This document shows, piece by piece, positions 53,115-60,307 of a stretch of DNA of 64,000 nt; within the stretch, counting starts at the first letter, position 1, and every line of letters starts with the position of its first letter. A model generated the notes under the pieces. The model did no database searches. It had not been told where the DNA came from and was given only the letters and a program-made list of their open reading frames with translations. Source of the DNA: Micavibrio sp. UBA7657 (GTDB lineage Bacteria; Pseudomonadota; Alphaproteobacteria; Micavibrionales; Micavibrionaceae); assembly GCA_002483465.1 (NCBI GenBank), contig DLHX01000008.1, positions 377,627 through 441,626 of the forward strand. The letters are read 5' to 3'. The position numbers were made by a program, and so were the translations under genes.

Positions 53115-54989
53115 CTAATGAAAATGATCGTAGATTTTCTGCGCGAAGGCGCGTGAAATCCCCTTCACTTTCATGAGATCGTGAACGCCCGCCTCGCCCA
53201 CCGCTTTCGCCGATCCGAAATATTCCAGCAGCAATTTTTTACGCCGCGCGCCGATGCCCTGAATTTCATCCAGCGCCGAGCGCCCCATATCCATCTTGCG
53301 CCGCGTGCGGTGCGCACCGATCGCAAACCTGTGCGCCTCATCGCGAAGCCGCTGCATGTAATGCAGAACAGGGTCGTTCGGTGGCAACATGAAAGACTTC
53401 CCACCGCCTTTTATAGATTCCGTCGTGAAAAACTTCTCCCGCCCGGCATTACGGTCTTCGCCCTTGGCAATCGCCACCAGCTTCACCATCTCCACCAGCC
53501 CGAAATTCGCCAGCACATCCGCTGCAACGTTAAACTGCCCCTGCCCGCCGTCGATCAGCAATACATCAGGCCAGTTCTCGCCCGCCATTTCCGGGTCTTC
53601 CTTCATCGCGCGTGAAAACCGCCGCGTCAAAACCTCCCGCATCATGCCGTAATCGTCCGATGCTTCGGCCTGCTTGATATTGAATTTCCGGTACGCGGAT
53701 TTGCGCAGCCCCTCCGGCCCGGCCACGACAAACGCTCCCACCATGTTCGCTCCCGAAATATGGCTGTTATCGTAAACCTCGATCCGGCGCGGCAAACTCT
53801 CTAAGCCAAGCAAATCCGCAAGACCCCGCAGAACCTTCTCCTCGCCCGCCCGCTCGGCGTGATGCCGCTCCAGCGCGGCTTCCGCATTCGTTATTACAAA
53901 ATTCAGCACACGCCTGCGCACACCGCCCTGAGGCCTCGTAATTATCACCTTATGCTTTGCCCGGCCTGTGAATGCCTCCTCAAGCAACTTCTTCTCCGAC
54001 AATTCATGACTGACAATCACCTCGCGCGGCACAGGCTTGTTCTCGTAAAACTGCGCAAGAAACGCCGCCATAATATTGTCCTCGGTCTCCTCCGGGTCAT
54101 GACGCGGAAAATACGAACGGTTGCCGTAGTTCTGGCCTGAACGGAAAAAGAAAACCTCGACACAACTTTTGCCGTGCTTGCGCGTCAGCGCCAGCACATC
54201 GACATCGCCCAATCCTTCGATATTCACATCCTGCCGCGCCTGTATGGCCGTCAGCGCGCGGATACGGTCGCGATAATGCCCCGCCGCCTCGTAATCCGTC
54301 GCCGCACTCGCGATGTCCATCGCCTTTTTATAGCGCTCCTGCACGGCCCGGCTTTTCCCGTCTAAAAAATCCTGCGCTCCGGAAATCTGCTCTTCATAAG
54401 CCTCTTTCGTCACATACCCCACGCATGGCGCTGTACAGCGCTTGATGTGATATTGCAGACATGGCCTTTTCCGCGCCGCAAAATAGCTGTCGCTGCAATT
54501 CCGTAGCATGAAAATCCGCTGCAGCAATGCGATCGTATGGTTAACGTCCGCCGCCCCCGCGAACGGACCGTAATAAATACCCTTCTGTTTCTTCGCGCCC
54601 CGGTGCTTACGGATGGTCGGGAAGTCATGATCCGAACTCAGGAAAATATAGGGAAATGATTTATCATCGCGCAGCAGCACGTTATAACGCGGTTTCAGTT
54701 TCTTGATCAGGTTGGATTCCAGCAGCAGCGCCTCGGCCTCGGTGTGCGTCTGCACGAATTCCATCGCCTCCGTCAGCGCAATCATGCGCTGGATGCGGAT
54801 TGGCTGCTTGTCGGGTCTCGTATAAGAGGCCACGCGTTTCTTCAGCGAACGCGCCTTGCCGACATACAGCACCTCGGCTTTCGGGCCGATCATGCGGTAG
54901 ACGCCCGGCCTGTCGCCGAGCTTGCGGACATGCTCGAGGATCACGGACGCGCCGCGCTTCAGAATTTCCGTTTCGGGTGCCTCTTCCAT
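53115..54989 (-). CDS. uvrC: UvrABC system protein C
   Basis: 624 aa excinuclease subunit that makes both incisions in nucleotide excision repair. N-terminal GIY-YIG domain (GDRPGVYRMIGPKAEVLYVGKARSLKKRV), UVR motif region, RNase H-like 3' domain (RIEVYDNSHISGANMVGAFVV; DVLLIDGGQGQFNVA) and C-terminal HhH pairs (LDEIQGIGARRKKLLLEYFG). Standard length. Likely single-gene unit. Confidence 0.98.
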   Translation of the reverse strand: MEEAPETEILKRGASVILEHVRKLGDRPGVYRMIGPKAEVLYVGKARSLKKRVASYTRPDKQPIRIQRMIALTEAMEFVQTHTEAEALLLESNLIKKLKPRYNVLLRDDKSFPYIFLSSDHDFPTIRKHRGAKKQKGIYYGPFAGAADVNHTIALLQRIFMLRNCSDSYFAARKRPCLQYHIKRCTAPCVGYVTKEAYEEQISGAQDFLDGKSRAVQERYKKAMDIASAATDYEAAGHYRDRIRALTAIQARQDVNIEGLGDVDVLALTRKHGKSCVEVFFFRSGQNYGNRSYFPRHDPEETEDNIMAAFLAQFYENKPVPREVIVSHELSEKKLLEEAFTGRAKHKVIITRPQGGVRRRVLNFVITNAEAALERHHAERAGEEKVLRGLADLLGLESLPRRIEVYDNSHISGANMVGAFVVAGPEGLRKSAYRKFNIKQAEASDDYGMMREVLTRRFSRAMKEDPEMAGENWPDVLLIDGGQGQFNVAADVLANFGLVEMVKLVAIAKGEDRNAGREKFFTTESIKGGGKSFMLPPNDPVLHYMQRLRDEAHRFAIGAHRTRRKMDMGRSALDEIQGIGARRKKLLLEYFGSAKAVGEAGVHDLMKVKGISRAFAQKIYDHFH

Positions 54990-55193
54990 TCCATAAATTT
55001 ATGACGCCCCATCCCTTTTAACAATCCGTCAATTAGCACTTGACAAAGGTTGTAAGATATCAACTATTAAATTCCATCGCGCAATTATCGTACTTAAGCA
55101 CGGAGAACATGATTGCATTTAAACAAACCAAAAGGATATTGAGCAATAAAGTTTCAATATATCAATAATAAAAAACGTAAGGGGACATCCAAA

Positions 55194-55802
55194 ATGAAAA
55201 TACATGCAATCCATTCCGCCACCACCGGCGCCATGCTGTTCGAAGGAAGATACGATTCCTTCACCGATTGTCTGGAACAGGCCGTACAACTGCGCGTCCT
55301 TCTAAACGGCGCCGACCTCCGGAACCGAAATCTTTCAAATGTCTGTCTCGATGACGGTCTTTTTGCGGGCGCCGATTTTTCAGGCTCCAACCTGACCGGC
55401 GCCAATCTCTCTGAAACCTCTATGCCCGGCGCATCCTTCGAAAATACCGACCTTTACAACACATGTTTCGCGTACGCCGATCTGCGCGGGTGCCGTTTCA
55501 ACAACGCGAATTTCGGCGCTACCGACATCACCGGCGCGGATATCAGCCAGGCACATTTCGCAGCATTGTCCTGCTTCTCACTCGATTTCATCCATACCGC
55601 CGCCATGGCTGAGTGCCGCTATTCCGGCGAGGACGGCGCTTCAGTCACCTTCTCCGAGCCCCCCATTGTCGTCCGTGGCCTTGGCCGCCGCCTTATGGTT
55701 CTGACTGATAGTTTCTGGTTGCACGGTACAGTAGTCATACCATGTCAAAAACAGTTCCTACCTCTTCTGTCACCCGCAGAAACGGCCAAGTTTAATGGTT
55801 AA
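55194..55802 (+). CDS. Pentapeptide-repeat protein
   Basis: 202 aa. About 15 consecutive A(D/N)LXX-type repeats between residues ~38 and 125 (NGADLRNRNLSNVCLDDG ... GADFSGSNLTGANLSE...), forming a right-handed beta-helix. The C-terminal ~60 residues are a separate region (PPIVVRGLGRRLMVLTDSFWL). Some family members mimic DNA and protect gyrase, but this cannot be read here. AGGGG ribosome site. A TTGACA at 55040 with an AT-rich region downstream may be the promoter. Confidence 0.88.
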   Translation: MKIHAIHSATTGAMLFEGRYDSFTDCLEQAVQLRVLLNGADLRNRNLSNVCLDDGLFAGADFSGSNLTGANLSETSMPGASFENTDLYNTCFAYADLRGCRFNNANFGATDITGADISQAHFAALSCFSLDFIHTAAMAECRYSGEDGASVTFSEPPIVVRGLGRRLMVLTDSFWLHGTVVIPCQKQFLPLLSPAETAKFNG

Positions 55803-55831
55803 TCTAATAAAACCTATGGTTGATTTAATAT

Positions 55832-55861
55832 TTGACAAACTTACTATTTATGTAATATAAA
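55832..55861 (+). promoter_or_regulatory. Predicted promoter for small gene pair
   Basis: TTGACA (55832-55837), 18-bp spacer, TATAAA (55856-55861), about 55 bp before the ATG at 55918. Confidence 0.55.
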
Positions 55862-55917
55862 GCAACCTGAAAAAACAAAATAACCGTGTAAAACGGGAAA
55901 AATATGGGGATTCAGTG

Positions 55918-56154
55918 ATGTTTGCGTATGTTAAATACGGAAAGCGATTTGCCGTGTATGCCGAAGCGTCGAAAGAGCTTGGCATGCGGCCGATTTTCCG
56001 GTTAAACACTTGCAATGGTGAAACCATTTTAAATTTCCCTTACGTGCAGGTCATCCTGACGCCGGGGAAAAAACTGAAAGCCGGGCCTGAAAATGACGGT
56101 GAAGAACAAGACCAAGACATTCCTCCGTCTTCTGAGGGAACTTCAGAAGATTGA
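55918..56154 (+). CDS. Small hypothetical protein
   Basis: 78 aa from ATG 55918, which has GGGGA at 7 bp (better than the GTG one codon earlier). Basic, beta-like N-terminal 45 residues (FAYVKYGKRFAVYAEASKELGM) and an acidic disordered tail (GEEQDQDIPPSSEGTSED). No family recognised. Overlaps the MarR-like gene by 62 bp, which suggests coupled expression and perhaps partnership with that regulator. Confidence 0.6.
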   Translation: MFAYVKYGKRFAVYAEASKELGMRPIFRLNTCNGETILNFPYVQVILTPGKKLKAGPENDGEEQDQDIPPSSEGTSED

Positions 56155-56419
56155 CGCGGAATTCCCGCTGCAATACGCGGTATGCCTGACGGAAATCTCG
56201 CAGGAGGAAGGACTGTCTTTAACCGACCTCTCCATCCGCACCGGCATGGCGCTCTCGACCGTCTCACGCATTATCGGTGCACTCTCGAAAAACCGCCAGA
56301 AGGGCACGCCCTACAATCTCATCCGCATCAAGATCTCGGCGACCGAACGCCGCCGCAAGGAGCTTTATTTAACCCCGCGCGGCCGTGCCGTCATCGACAG
56401 CATCCTCGAAATAATCTAG
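56093..56419 (+). CDS. MarR-like winged-helix regulator
   Basis: 108 aa. FPLQYAVCLTEISQEEGLSLTDLSIRTGMALSTVSRIIGALSK is a winged-helix HTH (residues ~22-66) of MarR type, followed by a wing RIKISATERRRKELYLTPRGRAVIDSI. The usual first dimerisation helix is short. Likely regulates its own operon or the convergent flavin reductase gene, whose stop it overlaps by 4 bp. Confidence 0.82.
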   Translation: MTVKNKTKTFLRLLRELQKIDAEFPLQYAVCLTEISQEEGLSLTDLSIRTGMALSTVSRIIGALSKNRQKGTPYNLIRIKISATERRRKELYLTPRGRAVIDSILEII

Positions 56420-57483
56420 GCCGCTTCTTTAGCAACCGGGTAATCCGTATAACCGACCGGCCCCGGCGTATAAAGCGTCGCCTTGTCCGCTGCCGCTAAC
56501 GGCAAATCGCTCCTGAAACGCTCCACAAGATCCGGGTTCGAAATAAACGGCATGCCGTAGCATACAAAATCCGCCGTATTATCTTCCAGCAACTCCTCGC
56601 CGCGTTCCTTATCCAGCCCGCCATTGATGATGATGGCGCCCTTATAAACTTTCCTGATTGCCCGTGTGATTTTCGCAGGCTCCGGCGCACCCATCTCCGT
56701 GATGTGGATATAAGCGAGCGGAAATTCATTCATTTCTTTCGCCGCGTAAGTAAATGTTTCAACAGGGTCGGGATCGCTCATCCCGTTCGAACCGTTGTAC
56801 GGCGAAAACCTTACGCCCACACGTCCCGGTCCCCAAACTTCGACAGCTGCCTCCACAACTTCTTTCAAAAGCCGCACACGGTTTCCCAGGCTGCCGCCGT
56901 AATCATCCATGCGCTCGTTCACGCCGCCGCGCAGAAACTGGTCGAGAATATAACCGTTGGCCGCGTGAATCTCGATACCGTCGAACCCCGCCTTCTTCGC
57001 GTTCTCCGCGCCATTTTTAAATTGCGCCACAATGCCCGGAATTTCCTCAGCCCCCAGCATCCGCGGCGCTTCATAAGGCTGCATCGAAAAATCCGCCGCC
57101 ATCACCTTGCCCGGCGGCGCTGTCGTGGTCGATGAGACCGGCTGCTCGCCGTAAAGGCTGCTATGCCCCACCCGCCCCGTATGAAAAAGCTGCATGAAAA
57201 TTTTCCCGCCTGCATCATGAACCGCATGCGTGACATCCTGCCAGGCCTTCACCTGCGCCTCGTTCCAGATGCCGGGAATATTCACATAGCCGCTGCCCTG
57301 TTTTGAAATGGCCGTGGCCTCGGTGATGATCAATCCCGCCCCGGCCCGCTGGCGGTAATAGATCATAGCCAGCTCACTATGGACCCCTTGCGCATTGGCC
57401 CGGCTGCGCGTCAAGGGCGCCATGACAATGCGGTTGGCCAGCTCGATATCGCCAAGCCTGTATGATTGAAGGAGTTTATTCAT
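56416..57483 (-). CDS. Alkene reductase, old yellow enzyme family (NemA-like)
   Basis: 355 aa FMN-dependent barrel. NRIVMAPLTRSRANAQGVHSEL, MQLFHTGRVGHSS, FDGIEIHAANGYILDQFLRGGVNERMDDYGGSLGNR (His/Asn substrate pair) and NGGLDKERGEELL (FMN phosphate) are the OYE hallmarks. Reduces electrophilic alkenes or nitro compounds with NADPH. Upstream of it lies the tRNA-Leu remnant with the mobile element. Confidence 0.95.
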   Translation of the reverse strand: MNKLLQSYRLGDIELANRIVMAPLTRSRANAQGVHSELAMIYYRQRAGAGLIITEATAISKQGSGYVNIPGIWNEAQVKAWQDVTHAVHDAGGKIFMQLFHTGRVGHSSLYGEQPVSSTTTAPPGKVMAADFSMQPYEAPRMLGAEEIPGIVAQFKNGAENAKKAGFDGIEIHAANGYILDQFLRGGVNERMDDYGGSLGNRVRLLKEVVEAAVEVWGPGRVGVRFSPYNGSNGMSDPDPVETFTYAAKEMNEFPLAYIHITEMGAPEPAKITRAIRKVYKGAIIINGGLDKERGEELLEDNTADFVCYGMPFISNPDLVERFRSDLPLAAADKATLYTPGPVGYTDYPVAKEAA

Positions 57484-57561
57484 GATTTCCCCCGTGAATT
57501 GGAATGGTCTTAACTGTCAAATATAGCCCACCGTTAAGATTTCAACCCCCGGCCTAAAACG

Positions 57562-57590
57562 TTGAATTCCCAGCCCTCTGTGCTTATTAT
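57562..57590 (+). promoter_or_regulatory. Promoter of truncated tRNA-Leu
   Basis: TTGAAT (57562-57567), 17-bp spacer, TATTAT (57585-57590), 11 bp before the tRNA 5' end. After the disruption it reads through the remnant toward the integrase gene. Confidence 0.65.
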
Positions 57591-57601
57591 CCCCGTGGAA
57601 A

Positions 57602-57640
57602 GCCCTCGTGGCGAAATGGTAGACGCACCGGACTTAAAAT
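57602..57640 (+). pseudogene. 5' half of tRNA-Leu(UAA), probable attachment-site remnant
   Basis: Acceptor strand GCCCTCG, D-arm GCGAAATGGTAGACGC and anticodon stem/loop ACCGGACTTAAAATC of a tRNA-Leu(UAA) are present, then the homology stops. No variable arm, T-arm or matching CGAGGGC acceptor strand follows within the window. Bases 57607-57636 are identical to 59123-59152 of the complete tRNA-Leu. This is expected for an element that integrated in the anticodon loop, leaving the 5' half at its left border. Confidence 0.8.
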
Positions 57641-57774
57641 CTGATTTGCCTACCTCTAACAGGCAAAATCTGATTACAAATCAATCAGTTAAATTCATTA
57701 ACTTTTCCGTATTATACTTACACATGTCTTACACACTTTGCGCGTGTTTAGACGCACCAGATTTTTTATCTGAT
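57622..57774 (+). repeat. Imperfect repeat of tRNA anticodon region before integrase
   Basis: 57622-57645 (GACGCACCGGACTTAAAA...) recurs at 57751-57774 (GACGCACCAGATTTTTTA...) with 19 of 24 bases equal, both ending ATCTGAT. A shorter AAAATCTGATT also occurs at 57664. The second copy ends at the integrase ribosome site. Likely integrase arm/core sites or an autoregulatory operator. Confidence 0.55.
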
Positions 57775-57785
57775 GGAGGTAAGTG

Positions 57786-59054
57786 ATGAGCACGGAATCG
57801 CACAGTTTTATGGATGGAAAAGTTCACGTTTACAGACGTGACAACAGCCGCTTCTGGCAATGCTCCACCTATTTAGATGGACGCAACTACCGCGTCTCGA
57901 CAAAAGAAGAAACCCTCACGATGGCGAAGGAATTCGCCCGCGAATGGTACATGGCGGTTTACGTTGATTCAAAACGCAAACACCAATCAAGCAGAACCTC
58001 CCTCCTCATTAATAATTTTGGATATAACGAACACGCATCTGTAGATGCACAAATCACGAAAACAAAAACCTCAAAACCAACTGGCCCCAGCTTCATTGAA
58101 GCTGCTGAAAAATTTATCGCGGAATATGCTGTGATAAACGAAGGACAGCGCAACAAGGAATATGCGTTGTCCCATGAACAGCGTATTCGTAATCACTTGA
58201 TCCCTTTTTTCGGTGAAAAGAGTTTAAACCAAATTTCTGCTGGTCTCGTTCAAGAATACAGAGTCCAACGGCATAAAAATGGCTATAAGGGAAAATTCCC
58301 TTCGCGAAGCACCTTGCACCACGAAACGGTTACACTTCGCTTAGTCCTTAAAACAGCCCACCGCTACGGGTGGATCAATGCGGTCCCTGATATTTCTCCA
58401 CCATATAAAGCCTCAGGCAAAGTCACACACCGCGCCTGGTTTTCACCAGATGAATACAAAATGCTTTACGAAGCTACGCGCGAACGCGCGAAGAATCCGA
58501 AGCGGGAACGCTATAGGGCGGTCTGCGAGGATTTGCACGACTACGTGCTATTCATGGCGAACACAGGGTTACGGCCTGACGAGGCCGGACGCCTTGAATA
58601 TAGGGACGTCACAATCGTGACGGACCAGGATTCAGACGAACGTCTTCTTGAAATTGAAGTGCGCGGTAAGCGCGGCGTTGGTTATTGCAAAAGCATGACA
58701 GGCGCAATCATGCCCTTTCAGCGCATGCAAAAACGTCACAACGGAAAACCGACTGATAAAATCTTTGGTAAAACACCGAGACAACTTCTGAATTCTGTCT
58801 TGGAAGAAATCAATCTGAAGTTCGACCGGGATGGTAACGTGAGAACGGCCTATAGCTTACGCCACACCTACATCTGCCTCCGCCTAATGGAAGGCGCGGA
58901 CATCTACCAGATTGCGAAAAACTGCCGTACCAGCGTCGAGATGATCGAGAAGTTCTACGCCGCTCATCTCAAGAACACGCTGGACGCATCCGCAATCAAT
59001 GTCCGCAAACCGAAGAAAAAACCTAAGAAAAACTCAAAAAACACTGATCAATAA
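57786..59054 (+). CDS. Tyrosine recombinase/integrase
   Basis: 422 aa. N-terminal arm-binding part, SAM-like core-binding domain (about residues 100-195) and catalytic domain with Arg263 (MANTGLRPDEAGRLEY), Arg359-His360 (YSLRHTYICLRL) and nucleophile Tyr391 (EKFYAAHLKNT). Highly basic C-terminus (RKPKKKPKKNSKN). GGAGG 6 bp before the chosen ATG; the GTG one codon upstream is too close. Sits between the tRNA-Leu remnant and a complete tRNA-Leu. Catalyses integration and excision of the element. Confidence 0.93.
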   Translation: MSTESHSFMDGKVHVYRRDNSRFWQCSTYLDGRNYRVSTKEETLTMAKEFAREWYMAVYVDSKRKHQSSRTSLLINNFGYNEHASVDAQITKTKTSKPTGPSFIEAAEKFIAEYAVINEGQRNKEYALSHEQRIRNHLIPFFGEKSLNQISAGLVQEYRVQRHKNGYKGKFPSRSTLHHETVTLRLVLKTAHRYGWINAVPDISPPYKASGKVTHRAWFSPDEYKMLYEATRERAKNPKRERYRAVCEDLHDYVLFMANTGLRPDEAGRLEYRDVTIVTDQDSDERLLEIEVRGKRGVGYCKSMTGAIMPFQRMQKRHNGKPTDKIFGKTPRQLLNSVLEEINLKFDRDGNVRTAYSLRHTYICLRLMEGADIYQIAKNCRTSVEMIEKFYAAHLKNTLDASAINVRKPKKKPKKNSKNTDQ

Positions 59055-59076
59055 AGGATTTAGCCTTTGGTCAGGG

Positions 59077-59105
59077 TTGAAAACCACCCCTATTACGTCT
59101 ATGAA
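59077..59105 (+). promoter_or_regulatory. Promoter of intron-containing tRNA-Leu
   Basis: TTGAAA (59077-59082), 17-bp spacer, TATGAA (59100-59105), 12 bp before the tRNA 5' end, so the gene does not depend on integrase transcription. Confidence 0.6.
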
Positions 59106-59122
59106 TCAGGACGGTAAGCGGG

Positions 59123-59152
59123 CGTGGCGAAATGGTAGACGCACCGGACTTA
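59123..59152 (+). repeat. 30-bp direct repeat (att core candidate), right copy
   Basis: Identical to 57607-57636. It spans the D-arm to the anticodon loop and ends exactly at the intron insertion point. The pair brackets the integrase gene. Confidence 0.8.
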
Positions 59153-59361
59153 GATTAACTTGAGTGCTCTTTGGGAAACCATCGATGCAGAACTGCTCAA
59201 ATTCGGGGAAACCTCCAAGTCTTTAATGGCTAGTGGCAATCCCGAGCCAAGCCTGGAAACAGGAAGGTGTAGAGACTAGACGGGCAGCACCTAAAACTTC
59301 GGTAATGGTGAAGGTATAGTCCAGACCACAAACGAACGGCAGCGAAAGCTGTAGTGGTAAG
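59152..59361 (+). ncRNA. Group I self-splicing intron in tRNA-Leu anticodon loop
   Basis: 210 nt, no ORF. Inserted between U34 and A35 of the anticodon, the same position as cyanobacterial and plastid trnL(UAA) introns. P1: exon ACTT pairs with internal guide GAGT (U-G at the splice site). The conserved core CAATCCCGAGCCAAGCC matches the trnL-type P4-P6 region. P7 is GACTA (59274-59278) with TAGTC (59317-59321) within AAGGTATAGTCC. The intron ends in the required G (59361). Subgroup IC3 is likely by similarity to trnL introns. Confidence 0.92.
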
Positions 59362-59485
59362 AAAATCCGTTGGGCCGCAAGGCCTGTGGGGGTTCAAGTC
59401 CCCCCGCCCGCACCATATATCGCCTAAAAGTTTACATGAGCCTTTGTAGGTGAGTTTAATAAAGGTTTTTATATAATAATTTTTA

Positions 59486-59507
59486 AGTTACTATATATTC
59501 AGTAACT
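59486..59507. promoter_or_regulatory. Inverted repeat upstream of sce7726-like gene
   Basis: AGTTACT (59486-59492) and AGTAACT (59501-59507), a perfect 7-bp dyad with 8-base spacer, 14 bp before the ATG and downstream of a TATAAT (59472-59477). Position fits an operator. Confidence 0.45.
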
Positions 59508-59521
59508 CAAATAATTTTGTC

Positions 59522-60307
59522 ATGAAAAAAAAACCTCATTCCGCGCCAGAACAATTAGCTAAGGCACAGCTGATTCAGTATTTTTTAAAGAAACAACTTC
59601 TAAAAGAAGATGTCGTGCTAATCAATGAGCTTTCCCTAGAATCTTTTTCTCGTAGAGCCGATCTTGTTTTAGTAAATGGCAGCATCGATCTTTTTGAAAT
59701 AAAAAGCGAAGCCGACTCACTAGTACGTTTAAATGGCCAAATAGAAACTTTTACAAAATTTTGTGACAAGCTCCATATTGTTGTGGCTGAATGTCATGCA
59801 AAAAAAGTGTTGTCTTTAACATCTGAAAAAACTGCTGTCTGGCAATTAAATAGTAATGGAGAAATTAAAATTCTCCGCAAAGGCAAGAAAAGCATTCTAC
59901 TTGATAAAAAAAATCTACTTCAAATGATTAATATTTCAGAGCTACGAAAACTTTTGACTCGAAATAAAATTAAACCCATTCCCCAACGCCGAAAATTTAT
60001 GGATATTGCTGCTTTAGAATTAGACTCTAAAATTATACGTCAAGAGGTCTTGCAATTACTCAAGGAACGATATGTACAAGACACAAAAAAAATTCTAAAA
60101 AGCGCAACAGCAGGCAACCAAATTCGCCCTAAACATCTTGCGCAATTGAAGCGCAGAAAAACAAAAAAGCATATTTATAAGAATGCTGATACAGCCATGA
60201 CTAGCGAATTTGATGATATACATTTGCAAAAACTAGCAAATGAAACAAAAGAGAAAATTTTTGGGAGCTTACCTAAAGGAATTATTGAAGCCCTGCCTCA
60301 AAATTAG
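59522..60307 (+). CDS. sce7726-family protein (PD-(D/E)XK-like)
   Basis: 261 aa. INELSLESFSRRADLVLVNG then IDLFEIKSEADSLVRLNGQIETFTKFCDKLHIVV is the sce7726-family core (residues ~33-90). The E...D...E-x-K spacing resembles a PD-(D/E)XK nuclease-type fold. The C-terminal half is Lys-rich (KRRKTKKHIYKNA) and unrecognised. AT-rich cargo of the mobile element. Convergent, 4-bp overlap, with the beta-family gene. sce7726 proteins are found next to sce7725/beta-type proteins elsewhere; their role is not established. Confidence 0.78.
   Translation: MKKKPHSAPEQLAKAQLIQYFLKKQLLKEDVVLINELSLESFSRRADLVLVNGSIDLFEIKSEADSLVRLNGQIETFTKFCDKLHIVVAECHAKKVLSLTSEKTAVWQLNSNGEIKILRKGKKSILLDKKNLLQMINISELRKLLTRNKIKPIPQRRKFMDIAALELDSKIIRQEVLQLLKERYVQDTKKILKSATAGNQIRPKHLAQLKRRKTKKHIYKNADTAMTSEFDDIHLQKLANETKEKIFGSLPKGIIEALPQN

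Larger units (their letters stand above)
59118..59415 (+). tRNA. tRNA-Leu(UAA) with group I intron
   Basis: Exon 1 59118-59151, intron 59152-59361, exon 2 59362-59415. The spliced RNA is 88 nt: acceptor GCGGGCG pairs with CGCCCGC, D-arm GCGAAATGGTAGACGC, anticodon loop CTTAAAA (anticodon TAA), variable arm GGGCC-GCAA-GGCC, T-arm GGGGG-TTCAAGT-CCCCC and encoded ACCA. The anticodon stem has one end mismatch (C27/U43). The acceptor stem differs from the GCCCTCG remnant at 57602, so the two genes have different origins. This is probably the gene that supplies Leu-UAA decoding if the remnant was the native one. Confidence 0.95.

Noticed and set aside
55109..55168. A 19-codon ORF with GGAGA just upstream, ahead of the pentapeptide gene (possible leader peptide)
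   Set aside because: Very short, low complexity, no run of regulatory codons and no attenuator hairpins; cannot be separated from chance.
57602..59415. A 1.5-kb mini-element bounded by the two 30-bp tRNA repeats
   Set aside because: Excision between these repeats would join acceptor strand GCCCTCG to CGCCCGC, which do not pair, so no functional tRNA would be restored. A larger element with its right end outside the window fits better.
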